From: Adiantum capillus-veneris
Taxonomy: Eukaryota; Streptophyta; Polypodiopsida; Polypodiales; Pteridaceae
Direction: 5' to 3'
Assembly (NCBI GenBank): GCA_014529385.2
Contig: CM043954.1
Span: 91,169,747 to 91,233,746, forward strand
Length of the DNA stretch: 64,000 nt
Positions 47,138-59,177 of the stretch are shown piece by piece. A program made the translations under genes and the position numbers. Each line of letters starts with the position of its first letter. The stretch's first letter is position 1. Below the pieces are notes generated by a model. It saw only the letters and a list, made by a program, of their open reading frames with translations, did no database searches and was not told the DNA's origin.

Positions 47138-48414
47138 CCCCATCCTCAAGAAGTTTATACTTAACAACTGTAGGTCGCATATTGTCATGGGCATCCCTTG
47201 GGGATGACACTAGCATCAAACCCTTGCATACATAGAACTCATCCATATAACCTTCATGACCCAATGTCTTTGCATCACAGCCACTAGAGGGTTTCCCAAA
47301 CCCTAGCTCTGGTAAAGCACATGTACCCAAGGTCAAATTAGCCAACATAGCATCATTCTTTTCTATGTCATCCTCACTTAATGTGGAAAGTCCACGACCA
47401 TAGCCTATCATCTCATCGTCGTCAATGCAAGCATCCATGTCATGTTGCTACAAAGCCCCTTCCCAAAACATAAGTTGCTCTTTGTGCAAGGCTACCATAT
47501 CCTTCAATGGATCTAGCAATTCTATGTCATCATTGCATACATCATCGCACCAACTCTCACAAACATCAGATGTGTCACCAACATAGGTTGCCTCATCCTT
47601 GTCAATTTCACTCTCATCATCTTCACTTCCCATGCTAGTGCTCAAACTTTTGCATTCATCTACTATGTCCTTTTTATTTTGCACCATAGGCATGTGTATG
47701 GTCTCCAAAATTGCTTCACATACTTCATTTGTGTTGACTTTGTGCATATGGTCATTCACACCTGTCTCCAAGCTATTATCCTTGCTAGCATGAGCACCTG
47801 CAACTATGACTTTATGCAAATAAAGGTCATCCACACTATCCATAACCAGGTATTGACAAAGGGCACTTTCATGCCTATAGCAACGTACAACTTTATCTCC
47901 TTTCGTAGAGTTATCTTCAATGCTTCATGCATGGAATTGGGCTCTTTCTCTTGCACTTTCGCTTTAAGAGTTGGCCACAACAAACTCGTGAATACCTGTA
48001 TTCTTTGGCTATTTGTAAAACCAGAATAGAAATCCTCTTTAGACATGACTTCCACATGCAAAATAGCATCTTTGCACACTCTGCAAGCATCATCAAATCT
48101 TGACCAAAATTCTGCAGTAGACTCGCACTCTATCTGCCATGCATCTTGGTGAGGAATCACCTTCTTGAACCGCTTCAAAATCATCTCTTAAACATGTCCC
48201 AATTTACTTTTTCATCATGTGACAAGCCCTCATACCAATCTCTTGCATTACCTCTAACCACCAGATTGATGCCTCCAAGATTTTGTGCCTCACTTGGAAC
48301 TGCACAGCATAAACATATCAAATTAAACTCATAAGATGCAAGCCAATTCTCTGAACCTATGAAAATTGATGGTTGGAATGGCACCACCATCATGAAATCC
48401 CCTTCAACATCCAA
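47138..48414 (-). pseudogene. N-terminal half of a gag-like gene cut by the inserted retrotransposon
   Basis: Minus-strand reading from 48414: MDVEGDFMMVVPFQPSIF, FIGSENWLASYEF, then NLGGINLVVRGNARDWYEGL and SHDEKVNWDMFKR, matching the gag pattern in which a GxAxxWY box precedes a W..F.R.F box. After a frameshift: HQDAWQIECESTAEFWSRFD. After another, an acidic region (MDSVDDLYLHKVIVAGAHAS...) runs with one TAG (near 47448, likely from CAG) to the insertion point. The missing C-terminal part is at 41802-42446. Confidence 0.6.
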
Positions 48415-49238
48415 AATGTGGATACATCACTGCTCAAAATCCAAATTCTAGGTGCACAACCGGCAATTTTTGCTCGCTCCCCAACAGGATTGCCAAAGGA
48501 TGATGGAGCAAAAGACGTCGTGCGCACACTCACACACCCAGACAACTTAATTCCACATAAGGAATTTACTTAAAATTTCAACCCACACACACCACCACTC
48601 AAGATCTCAATAAAAATACTACCCACAAGCTCAATTCAAACTCCAAACACCTCGACCTACAAGCCCTTGCGTGCCCGCCGCAGACACTACAAGGTGAGTC
48701 GAGTTGATCAACACTTGAAATTACACTCGATGGTGGTGACTAGAATATACAAGAAAAACCATCAAAAACTCAAAAAACTCTAGCCATAAAATGTCTCTCT
48801 CAAACCAAAGCCTTCACCAATCTTCACTCTGTTGGACTCTTTGGAGTAGCCCCAACCCTAATGGCACCGATACAGGGTCACATAGTCTTGCCAAAAGCCG
48901 CACCTTCTTCCCTCGATTCCTTGCACACACACATACATGGAAACCTCATAACTTCCATAGACTCTCTCAAGTGCAAAATTGAAGAGATAAAGCTCTCATT
49001 CACTCCTCCACACACTCGAAAACAGGACGCAAACGCGTGACGGGACTACACTAGACCACCTATAGGAACCCTGCTTCCTCCCACACATAGAGAGGTTAAA
49101 GTGCCCATATTTCCGTTCAAAATTTATTCCTCAGCCTCAACAATCATGGTACTATGAGTGATGTGTCAATTTGAAGCCTTTTCACACCTTTTTTTGTCAT
49201 TTGTTTCTCTTTTTAGCCCCAGTTTTGACCCTCGACGC
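48415..49238 (-). repeat. 5' noncoding region of the gag-like element with LTR-like repeat
   Basis: 48480-48780 is the inverted partner of 39050-39350. 48790-49210 is the direct partner of 40800-41230. Together they place the 5' end of the leftward element near 49.2 kb. No tRNA primer site was found between the repeat and the gene start at 48414. Confidence 0.6.
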
Positions 49239-50001
49239 AGGAAACGAGGGTAGGGAAGAGGAAGAAGAAACATTTCATAGGAGAAAAAATTAGTTCCTCA
49301 CTTATCATCTGTAATGGGAATGGCCTATGAACTTAGAGAATAGCGGAATTAAGAGAATTAGAGTGAGCAATTTTGAGAGCATAGAGGGTGAACCTAATTG
49401 GTAGTAGCAACTCTATCATAACACTTAATTAACTAGGCATGAACAATACTTTTACAAGAGAGAGAGTGTAGAGAATATGACAACAGTTGAGGACCGGATT
49501 TATGTGGAGCCGGTCCCCCCTCCAAAAGGCATTTGTGTTATAGATTCTCTCATTAAGAGAGACTTGGTACAATACAATCTTTGTGTTCCTTGAGACCTCC
49601 TTGGCAATATGGAGATGGAAGGTTCACACACCAAGCTTTTGCATAATTTCAACAATCAATCTTAGCTTGAAAACAATCAAGAACTTGTGAACATCATTAA
49701 TCTTTGTGTTCCCTAAATCATTTGAGTGCATGAAGATGTATACTTTTATGCATCAACTTGTGCTTAAAGCAATAATTAATCTACCTTGCAATACAATTAA
49801 TCTACTTGCATTAAGTAATTAATCTACTTGCAATAAACCATTAGCCTTCTTGCAATAAGCATAACATGCACTTGTAGAAAGTATTAACTATCCCAAGACC
49901 TCAAACACCTTCGAAGGTGGAGAGAGCTAGCAGGGAATGAGGGTAGGGAAGAGGAAGAAGAAACATTTCATAGGAGAAAGAATTAGTTCCTCACTTATCA
50001 T
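49239..50001. repeat. 68-bp direct repeats bounding a 630-bp spacer
   Basis: GAGGGTAGGGAAGAGGAAGA and what follows (49243-49308) recur at 49938-50001 with few changes. Between them is AT-rich sequence with several AATTAATCTACTTGCAATA-like copies (49767-49850) and no gene. Confidence 0.7.
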
Positions 50002-52195
50002 ACTCTTGTTGCTAGCATACATAATAGCATATTAATGGAGAAGAAGAATATGGCAAGCTTAAGCATTGAAGCATAGCTCTTGGTTGGATTTGCATTCCAT
50101 AGCCAAGAGAGTTGGTGTAGGCTCTCAACTTCTCAAGGAGCTTCGAGAAGGAGATCGAGCTCTTGCACTTTGCATAGCACACAATGAGAGTGTTTGTGAG
50201 TGTGTGTGGGTGAGTATACCCCCTAAGCACCCCCCTAGATTGCTTGGGTCGATCCCCCCTTGTAGCTCATGATGAAAGCTCATTGGACCCCTCTAGGCCT
50301 AGCCAATCACAAGCGGGAGCCATTACAAGCAACAGGGGTAGCCTTGGGACAAGTGTCCCCCTTTCCCCTTTGAGAGAGAGGACTTGATAAATACAAAATC
50401 AATTAATTAAATATCCTAAATTATCATTGGACCCCTTGGGTGGCCAACCAATAGGCTTCAAGCACACCATGAGGGGAACATGAGGAGGAACTTGACAAGT
50501 GTCCTTGCTGTCTCTTCAAGCTGGGGTTTCCCTTGTCTCTGTGTGTGTGTGTGTGTTCTCTCTCATCCCCCCCCTTGTAGGCTCGCCCCCCTCCTTGTAG
50601 GGATCTTTTTGACTTTGGATGAGCAAGCCCCTTAGTCATCAAGCATGACAAAGCACTTGAACTAGGGGGTGTTCCCACAAGCATCTCAAGCAAGCATCTC
50701 AAGGCACCTCAAGCACCTTAATCATGTAGCAAGTCAAGCACCTCAAGCATGGAGCCAGTCAAGCACCTCAAGCATCTTAATCAAGCACCTCAAGCATGTC
50801 AAGCACCTCAAGCACGACAAGCACCTCAAGCAGGACAAGCACCTCGAGCTTAGGCCGGGTTCCCACCTCAAGCTCAGCCCTAGCTTGCCTAAGGTCAAAG
50901 GACTTTTACACACATTATTGGAGGTCTTCAATGAAGCTAACCCTAAGGTCTTATGCTCCATTGGTTAGCCTTGCTCTTTGATAGACCATCTCTCATTTGG
51001 GCCCCTTAACCATTGGCCCCGTGTTGAGATAGATCTATAAGCACATGTCTATATCTTAACCCTTGTTCCCGTGTATTCTCCCACATTAAGTGATCAATTT
51101 AATATGAGAAAATCATTTGGGTTGGATAGATATTAATTTTTATGACATCATCACTCTTCTTGCTAGCATACATAATAGCATAGTAATGAAGATGGAGAAG
51201 ATGGCAAGCTTAAGCATTGAAGCATGGATTCCATAGCCAAGAGTGTTGGTGTAGGCCTCCAACTTCTCTACTAACTTTGAGAAGGAGGTGGAGCTCTTGC
51301 ACTTTTCACTTCACACAATGAGAGTGTGTGTGAGTGTGTGTGTGTGGGAGAGTATACCCATCAAGCAACCCCCTAGCTTTCTTTGGTCAACATCCCCCTT
51401 GTAGCTCATGATTGAAGATCATTGGACCTCTCCACGCCTAACCAATCAAATGCAAAGGCGTATCAAGCAACAAGGGTAGCCTTGGGACAAGTGTCCCCCT
51501 TTCCCCTTTAAGAGAGAGGACTTGATAAATGCTAAAACAACTAATTAAATTAACTAATTTATCATTGGACCCCTTGGGAGGCCAACCAATAGGCTTTATC
51601 CACACCATGAGGGCAACATGAAGAGTAACTTGACAAGTGTCCTATATACTTTGTTTGAACCAAGCTTACCTTGTGTGAGGGTGTGTGTGTTTTCTCTCTA
51701 CCCCCCTCTTGTAGGGCTCGCCCCCTGCTTGTAGGAATATTTGTTGAATTTTTGACACCTTACCTCCAAGTACCTTAGTCAGCAAGCATAACAAAGCACC
51801 TCAATCTTGGGTAGTGTTCCCACAAGCACCTCAAGCTCCTAGTCAACAAGCACATCAAGCACCTCAAGCACCTTAGTCATCAAGCACAACAAGCACCTCA
51901 AGCAACTTAAGCTTGGGCTGGGTTCCCACCTCAAGCTCAGCCTAGCTTACCTAATGTCAAAGGACTTTTACACTAACCTTTGAAGGCCTTTAATGAATCT
52001 AACCCTAAGGTCTTTTAAGCTCCATTGTTTTGGTTAGCCTTGCTCTTTGACAGACCATCTCTCATTTGGACCCCTTTACCATTGGCCATGTGTTGAGATA
52101 GATTTATAAGCACATGTCTATATTCTAACCCTTGTTCCCGTTTATTCTCCCACATTAAATGATCATTTAATATATGAAAATCATTTGGGTTGGTT
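50002..52195. repeat. Tandem duplication of a 1,151-bp unit (LTR-like)
   Basis: Copies start at 50002 and 51153, both ACTCTTSTTGCTAGCATACA, and share in order GGCAAGCTTAAGCATTGAAG, AGAGAGGACTTGATAAAT, ATCATTGGACCCCTTGGG, CTTGTAGGGCTCGCCCCC, a CAAGCACCT minisatellite (50680-50850; 51795-51925), AAGGACTTTTACAC and GTTCCCGTKTATTCTCCCAC. The second copy is about 100 bp shorter. They may be two LTRs with the interior lost. Integrase sequence follows at once. Confidence 0.8.
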
Positions 52196-52862
52196 AGATA
52201 CCCATGGATTTTATCTTTGCATTACCCAGGTCTATCCATGGGTATACGGGAATATGCGACAAGTTTAGCAAGCAACCACACTTTATTCCTATCAAAAAGA
52301 CTATTAAGGCACACCAAATGGCAACTCTCTTCATATCTAAGATTTTCAAACACCATGGATTTCGAGCATCCATCGTGTCAGATAGAGATCCTAGAATGAC
52401 TAGTAATATTTGGAAAAAAAATATAAGTACAAGATTGAATTTCTCTTTGGCCTATCACCCGCAAACGGATGGCCAAAGTGAGATAGCCAATCTTACGATA
52501 CTCAATCTACTAAAGACTTATGTTACACAGAAGTAGATCAATGCTCACAATGGTAAAATTACTTACCTCGCGTAGAGTATGCGTACAATAATAGTGTTCA
52601 TACTTCTATGAGAAAAGCACATTTTGAAATCATTGAGGGAAGACCTAAAAGTCCTTTGCTACTTAAAGTACATGAAAAGATCTTTGCTGCCCATGAGTAT
52701 ATCCGTGACCTACAAGAATCTTTCCAAAAGATTAAGGAGGCTATATCCATCTCTCCACAGAGGCAAAAAGCTACTACTGACAAGCACAAAAGGGCCTTAA
52801 CATTCAAAGAAAATGATTGGGTCTTACTTCAGTTTTCCAAGGCTCGATTGAGGCAAACAACA
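52196..52862 (+). pseudogene. Ty3/gypsy integrase fragment
   Basis: Plus-strand reading MDFIFALPRSIHGYTGICDK, MATLFISKIFKHHGFRASIV, SDRDPRMTSNIWKK, LNFSLAYHPQTDGQSEIANL (core with the second Asp and the YHPQTDGQxE box), then after stops HFEIIEGRPKSPLL, YIRDLQESFQKIKEAISI, RQKATTDKHKRALTFKENDW and VLLQFSKARL. The catalytic core and C-terminal region are both readable; stops lie at 52534 and between. Same subfamily as 19110-19460. Confidence 0.85.
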
Positions 52863-53940
52863 ACATGGTGAGATTATCCGATCGTATCTTATTAAGTTCA
52901 AAATTTATCCTTTTGAAGATGTTAGATGGATGCAATTTCAATGGTTGGAACCATTCCAAAGCCATTCCTTTCAATGTCATTCCAAATCCATCATACTTTG
53001 TGTGGAAATTGTGCACTTACTCTATCATTTGATCCAACATACATTTTTCTTGCATTTGACACCTTGAGATGGTCTCATTTTTTTGTGGTTTGGCTATTTA
53101 GACAATCTCTCCATGTTTCTTGTGCTCTAGGAGCAAATCATGTTGGAGTTCTTCTCCCTTCATAGTCTACATCTATACTTTGAATTTGTTGTCCTTTTGT
53201 ATGAACCCTTCATCTCTATTGCAAGGAAACAGGTGTACATCATTGTTAGTACTAATCTACAATTTCAATGCGTGATTCATAGAATTTTAGGTCCTCATAG
53301 GTTAACCAAAGTAAATGCATTAGTGAATCCTTTTATCTTACCTCTCATTAGGTACGACCTCAATTTGGACGCATATAATTTTGTTCTATTTTAAACATTA
53401 GGTCATGCATAGACCATGGATAATGGTCCGAGAATAGAGATTTATCCCTTCTATTTTGCACCACATATTAGAATAAACATTGTAATTAGTAGAAACGCCC
53501 ATTTTCAACAACATTTATTGTTCATGTTTGGTGCTCAAAGAGTCGGATAAATTTTTACATCACCACAACCTATCATCTTACCTCTTATTGACTATCATAG
53601 ATCATTTGATGTGTAGGTTTTTTTTAATTTTTGGAGCAAATTGCAACCTAAATAAGTAGTGTGTGTGCATAGTTCTGCTCCAAGACAACTAAACTTGATC
53701 TAGAATTTGGTATGCATTAGCGTAACACCAAAAAAAAAAAGAGGAAAAGGATTTCCATACAAAGAATCTTTAAATAGCCAAATATTGTCTTGTGCTTAAG
53801 AAGAACAATCTCTTTCATTCAGAAGAGCTTATGTTGGAAGTCGTTTCAAGGCTTTGTGTGGTTATTAATTGCATGTCATGAGAAAAAATGATTGTTTGGA
53901 ACTAATATTTATGTGGTTCTAGCTTGGAGAAACTATGACA
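52863..53940. other. No recognised gene
   Basis: Downstream of the integrase, presumably post-pol, LTR or leader sequence. Open frames on either strand have no motif. An A-run (53730-53740) is present. Confidence 0.3.
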
Positions 53941-54412
53941 CGCTACACCTTTGAAGACATCCCAATCTTGTTTGGGAATTTTGAAGAAGATATTGATAAT
54001 TTTCTTGCTGATTTTAGAGTGATTTTCCATCTCCTTTGAAAGAGAGATGACATTGGGAAAGGGGAATTGTTGTTGTTATGCCTTACAGACAACACTAAGC
54101 ACTAGTTTTGGAGTATGTCTTCTCAAATTGAAGAAGAATATACCCAACTTTCCAAAGCTTTGAATATCAAATTCTCCAAAGTGCCAACAATAGAGCAAGC
54201 ATGGGCTTTATTGAGGAGGCTTTAACAAAATATGAAAGACTATTGTGCTTATGAGGAAGATTTTTCTCATCGATGGACAAGATGTGGATTTAATTCTACT
54301 TTTTCAAATTACGTAAATATGGACCAATTTATTGCTAGATTGTATCCTTTTCTAAAGACAAAGGCTACTTGTAACGAACCCTCTACCTTTGAAGATGCAA
54401 TCTCTATTGCCT
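53941..54412 (+). pseudogene. Ty3/gypsy gag fragment
   Basis: Plus-strand reading TRYTFEDIPILFGNFEEDID, NFLADFRVIF, GKGELLLLCLTDNTKH, QLSKALNIKFSKVPTIEQAW, ALLRRL, NMKDYCAYEEDFSHRWTRCG and FIARLYPFLKTKATCNEPST, i.e. gag capsid with the usual F.G..ED...F, LL..L.... and FI..L.P.L boxes. Three stops: after RVIFHLL, after TKH, and after LLRRL. Confidence 0.75.
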
Positions 54413-54629
54413 AAAAAAAAAAATCAAGTACATCTACATTGCAAATGGTTTCAATCAGGCAATCATCTCCTTTGCCATACTTCATTACATCATGCTATTG
54501 GTTCTCGAAAGAATATTTCATAGAACACAAGGTTTTCTAATCATACAATAGAGGTTCTTCACAAAAAAGATGAAAGCAGACAAAGACAAGCGTTACAAGG
54601 TCTACATACTATAGATGTGTCAATAAGTC
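54413..54629. other. Spacer after gag
   Basis: Short, no recognised domain; a zinc knuckle was not found. Confidence 0.25.
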
Positions 54630-56138
54630 TAGCTAGTCACTGAGCTAGTTGAGCCACAAAAATAATAAAAATAAAAATAAAAAATATATTATGACCCATT
54701 TGTGTGTAATTATTTCATTATATAAAAATCCTAAATATAGGTATTTTCATTATTATTATGTTAATATTTATATCTAGGTGTGCGCTATTTGCCTAAGTAT
54801 GCTATGTACATTGATTCATTGTTACCATAATTTTCCTTACCATTGTGCATATCCCATATTCTATATATAAATTTATTCATGCAAGCCTCTCTATATTTTG
54901 GTGTGAATCCACTCCAAGGAAAATACACAAGAATACATTTCACCTAATCATTTTCTTTTACTAAATTAGTATTTTCTACATGCATTTTCTCTTACTTCGA
55001 GTAATTAAAATTACATCAATAAAAACAAATGAGGACCCCCCACTTGATTCCCCTATACTTTAATATACTTCATTTTTTCATTTTATATTTATATACAAGT
55101 GACGCTATTCTAGATTTCATGAATTGTTTATGGACTAACTTGTTTTTTTTCATCATATCCGTATATCATATTTGTGAATAATCCTAATCCATGCATGTTT
55201 TCTGACCCTTAAGAAAATATTAAGTCATGCTCTCATGCAAGAAAGGGTTCACTCTTGGAGCATAATGTAAATTCAACAAAAGGGGAGCCACTAAAGACTT
55301 TTGCTTTGAGAAACAATAGGTATTTTGATGGAATTTTGGCATCCACTTCCACTCCGATTTTGAAGAAGTGGTCGACATGAAAAATTTATCCCACAAGCTC
55401 AATAATCTTCTCCAAAAAAAATCATAATTTTTGGAGCTACTATTGGTGAGATACTATTTTTTTAGTGGACCCTAGTCTGCCCATACTCTCACACAAGAGT
55501 CACCTTTGTCTTCTCTCACCTCTTCACACTTCTACACACACACACACACTCATTCCTCTTCATGTCTCACTCAAACATGCATCTTCTCCATGGCCTCTCT
55601 CACCCTCCTCACCATTACCCTCCCCTTTCACCTCCATAGCTCTCATATAAACATTTACATACATACATCATCTCTATGTCTCTCTCACCCTCTTCACCAT
55701 TACCCTCCCCTCTCACCTCCATAGCTCTCATATGAACATTTACATATATACATCATCTCTTTGTCACTTTTAAGTTACAATTCTATCTTACCTTTTCTTA
55801 AAAATAGAAATTCAGAATATAAACCATGATTTATTTTGAAAATTAAGGATTTTCATCAACCAAAATTGGCATTTTCATCATGGTGATCAACCTTGGCGGT
55901 GGCGGCATAAAGAAGAGAAGAGGAAGAAGAGGATTGCCAATCATTTTTGACAATATGAATTAGATAGGTCCAAGCTTATTCAAGGCCTCAATAGCATAAG
56001 GATTTTCTCAATTCATTCACCCATCTTCCTTCATCCATTCAACTCATCCTATCCATTGAAAATATACCATTAAACTTTTTAGAGATTACTAACACTAATG
56101 ACTAACTTCACCTCAAGACATGTATATTAAAAATACAA

Positions 56139-56182
<44 letters not shown>

Positions 56183-56828
56183 TTCTTAACTCTCTAATTT
56201 CACATTATTACCATCAATAATGCCTTTCTCTTTAGTCCACATCAATGACTCAAGCAGACAAAGAAGGCCCCCCATTTTTTATATTCAAAAAAATTATAAT
56301 CTCAATTTGTTAGCTTATAAAATAGGATTACCAATAACCTTAATGAGGGGTCTCCAACCTTTAAAAAAAGGCCCTCTCCTTCTTGTAAATCGTCCCTAAT
56401 CTCTCATCTCTAAGCTTTGATCTTTAATCTCCCACATAGCACCCCAACACTTTGTGTGTGAGGGGAGACTTAGGTGTGGCAACCACTTTGTGCGCTTCAC
56501 ACTTGGTGTGAGGGAAGATTGACACTACACATTGCAAGTGAGAGGGTGTAAATTCTATATCCCAAACCACTATTGTATATGCTCTTCAATTATCAACAAA
56601 TTGAGGTTTTGGTGATTCAAAGGAAGGTTTTGGCGTCAAATCTTCATTTTTCTATTTATGCAAGGCTCTTTCCATTTATTCAAGGCGGTTTGGTGAATTC
56701 AAGGTGCCTTGTATTTTTTAAGTTCTATCATTTGAGCTAGTTTGAGAAAGTGTCTAGTGTGTTTTCATTGTCAAATTCTTGTCCACTAAAAGGGAGTATT
56801 GTGGTGAGAGGTCTCCCACACCCTAAGA

Positions 56829-56871
<43 letters not shown>

Positions 56872-57240
56872 GGCAATGTTTAGCATTGGTTTAGTTTTAT
56901 GCAAGCTCTATGATAGCCTCATAGAAAACAACATCACTTTTCTCCATTCATCCCTTCTCTTCTACATCATTCTCACTCCACTTGATACATGTCTGTGTGT
57001 GAGATTTTTTGTGTGTGTTTTGTTGTGCCTCTTTTTGTTGTGACAAAACCCTCTTGCATCCTAGTTCGCATTCCATAACTAGGTGGTGTCCCTTTTCTTG
57101 TTTGGCTTTGGTTGGGTGGGTTTCTTGTTTGGCTTTGTGCTTGTGGTTACCCCAACCCCAATTGAGCAGCATGAGAGCCTTGAGGAGTGTTTAGAAGTTG
57201 CTTCTCTTGTTGCCCACCCCGGACCGCCTCACTAGCTAGC
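54630..57240 (+). mobile_element. Long gypsy-type LTR and leader, plus orientation
   Basis: Reverse-complement homologue of 23231-25655 along its whole length: TAGCTAGTCACTGAGC (54637), ATTTTTGGAGCTACTATTGG (55428), pyrimidine-rich segments (55500-55740, itself with an 85-bp internal duplication), CTTGGCGGTGGCGGCA (55890), the (CT)n tract near 56145, the GT microsatellite at 56830-56870, and CTTGTTGCCCACCCC (57210). Exact LTR end uncertain. Confidence 0.7.
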
Positions 57241-57765
57241 AATGTGGTACAAGAAAATGGAGCTTTCAAAGGGCAAGAGATCTTAGTCACTCCATTCATT
57301 GGGAAGCTAAGGCTCCATGTGCAAAGCTATGTTGACTACGAGGATTTATTTATCTCTCCACTCAAGCATGCAGATGTTATCATAAGAGCACCATGGTTTG
57401 ATCACATGGCTGCCACTATGAAGTTTCCTAAGAGAAAATTTGAGTATTTTCCTATCGAGGTAAGGATGTAGTGCTTGATGTTAATTGTGCTAGCGACACT
57501 ATATCTCTTGTATAGACTCAAAGTACTGAAAATATTTCTTTCTTATTACATGGTTTTTGTGAAGGAGTCTGAGAAAGATGCATGTGTTCCTAATGAAGTT
57601 CGAAATAAAACTAAAGAGAAACTAGAACTTTCTAGTGTCCTAAATGAGTTTCAAGATGTGTTTACAGATGACATTCCTAGGAGCTACCTCCCAAAACGAG
57701 ACAAGATGATCATTCCATGGGTGAAAGCAAAGATACATGTACAAAAGCTATGGTCCTTGACATAA
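57187..57765 (+). pseudogene. Ty3/gypsy protease and pre-RT fragment
   Basis: The first frame ends with ILVTPFIGKLRLHVQSYVDY, ISPLKHADVIIRAPWFDHMA and MKFPKRKFEYF, matching the C-terminal protease pattern (P....DVIIG..W....). After a stop and frame change: LSSVLNEFQDVFTDDIPRSY, LPKRDKMI, the pre-RT box (L.EF.DVF.DD.P..LP..R). RT proper is absent; the fragment ends at 57765 before the G-tract. The CCPP motif at its start belongs to the leader and is shared with 23233. Confidence 0.7.
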
Positions 57766-57794
57766 GATGTGGATAGCTTCGAAGCTCCAATCTC

Positions 57795-58090
57795 GGGCGG
57801 GGGGGGGGTTCACTCAATAATTATGTGACTATCATGTGAGTGCAGCAGAAAGGGTTGTTAACTTTTATTTTTTCTCATAGTTTCACATACAAAAGGGTGC
57901 TATAAAAGGAAATTGGGAAAAAAAAAACATATTGAATAAGAAAAGGGTGTGTTTTATTTATCAAAAACTCACAAATAAGGATTATTATAAATAGTTCCTG
58001 AAGGCATGTACTATACACAATTTATACATAGTGACCCCCCTAAGGCTCTAATAGCAAAGTTTATTTTAAATACATAGTGTATTTTAGGAA
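57795..58090 (+). repeat. Dispersed repeat, G-tract-led, partner of 28440-28740
   Basis: Starts with about ten G then TTCACTCAATAA, and shares TTTCACATACAAAAGGG, CTCACAAATAAGG and GTGACCCCCCTA with the copy at 28440, in the same order. Confidence 0.6.
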
Positions 58091-58356
58091 ATTTCCATTA
58101 AGACTTTGTAACCTCCATAGAGGGTCCTAGACCCATCACCTCCTCACGTGGTTCTTACAGCTTTAGATAATGAGAATTTTCTCCCCTTTTGTTTGCAATT
58201 CCATGGCTTGAGAGCTGCAAGAGCCTTTCACCACCATCAGCTATGAATATATAGAGGAGGCTACCATGATGTGAGAGCTGCACAGAGGCCCTTTTACAAC
58301 ACACATCAACTTCCTACTACTGGAAGCATGGGTGGTGTAACGGGTCTCTCTCTCTC
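58091..58356. other. No recognised feature
   Basis: Spacer before the microsatellite cluster. Confidence 0.25.
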
Positions 58357-58826
<470 letters not shown>

Positions 58827-58830
<4 letters not shown>

Positions 58831-59177
58831 GCTCCTATTTAAGTCTAAGAATTGGATGTTGCTGGTGTAGGCTTCAATGGGACCCCTATGAATTCAACAA
58901 GAGGTCTTGGATATGCATTCGCAACCGTGTCAGAATCTCCCAATGAAATTTCAAATTGGAACATACAAAATGCTGGCATGTAAGCTAAAGATCATTTACA
59001 ATCGTATTGGGCTTCCAAGAAAAGAGATCAATGTGTAAGAGAAGCGAGACAAAAATTGTAGGTTGATGGCAAGAGTGTTGAAGTAGACGAGACTAGAGTG
59101 TGAAAGATATGTAAGATTGTTGCCTCTTGCTTTTAGAGGAAGACAGAAGGTTTGGACATGGCTTCAACCGCTTTCAA
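58827..59177. other. Probable 5' part of the transposase-like remnant, unreadable
   Basis: Sequence composition resembles the coding remnant that follows, but no frame with motifs could be drawn. Confidence 0.3.

Noticed and set aside
47599-48029. Plus-strand frames opposite the gag-like gene.
   Set aside because: Antisense shadows of the leftward gene, which has recognisable gag boxes.
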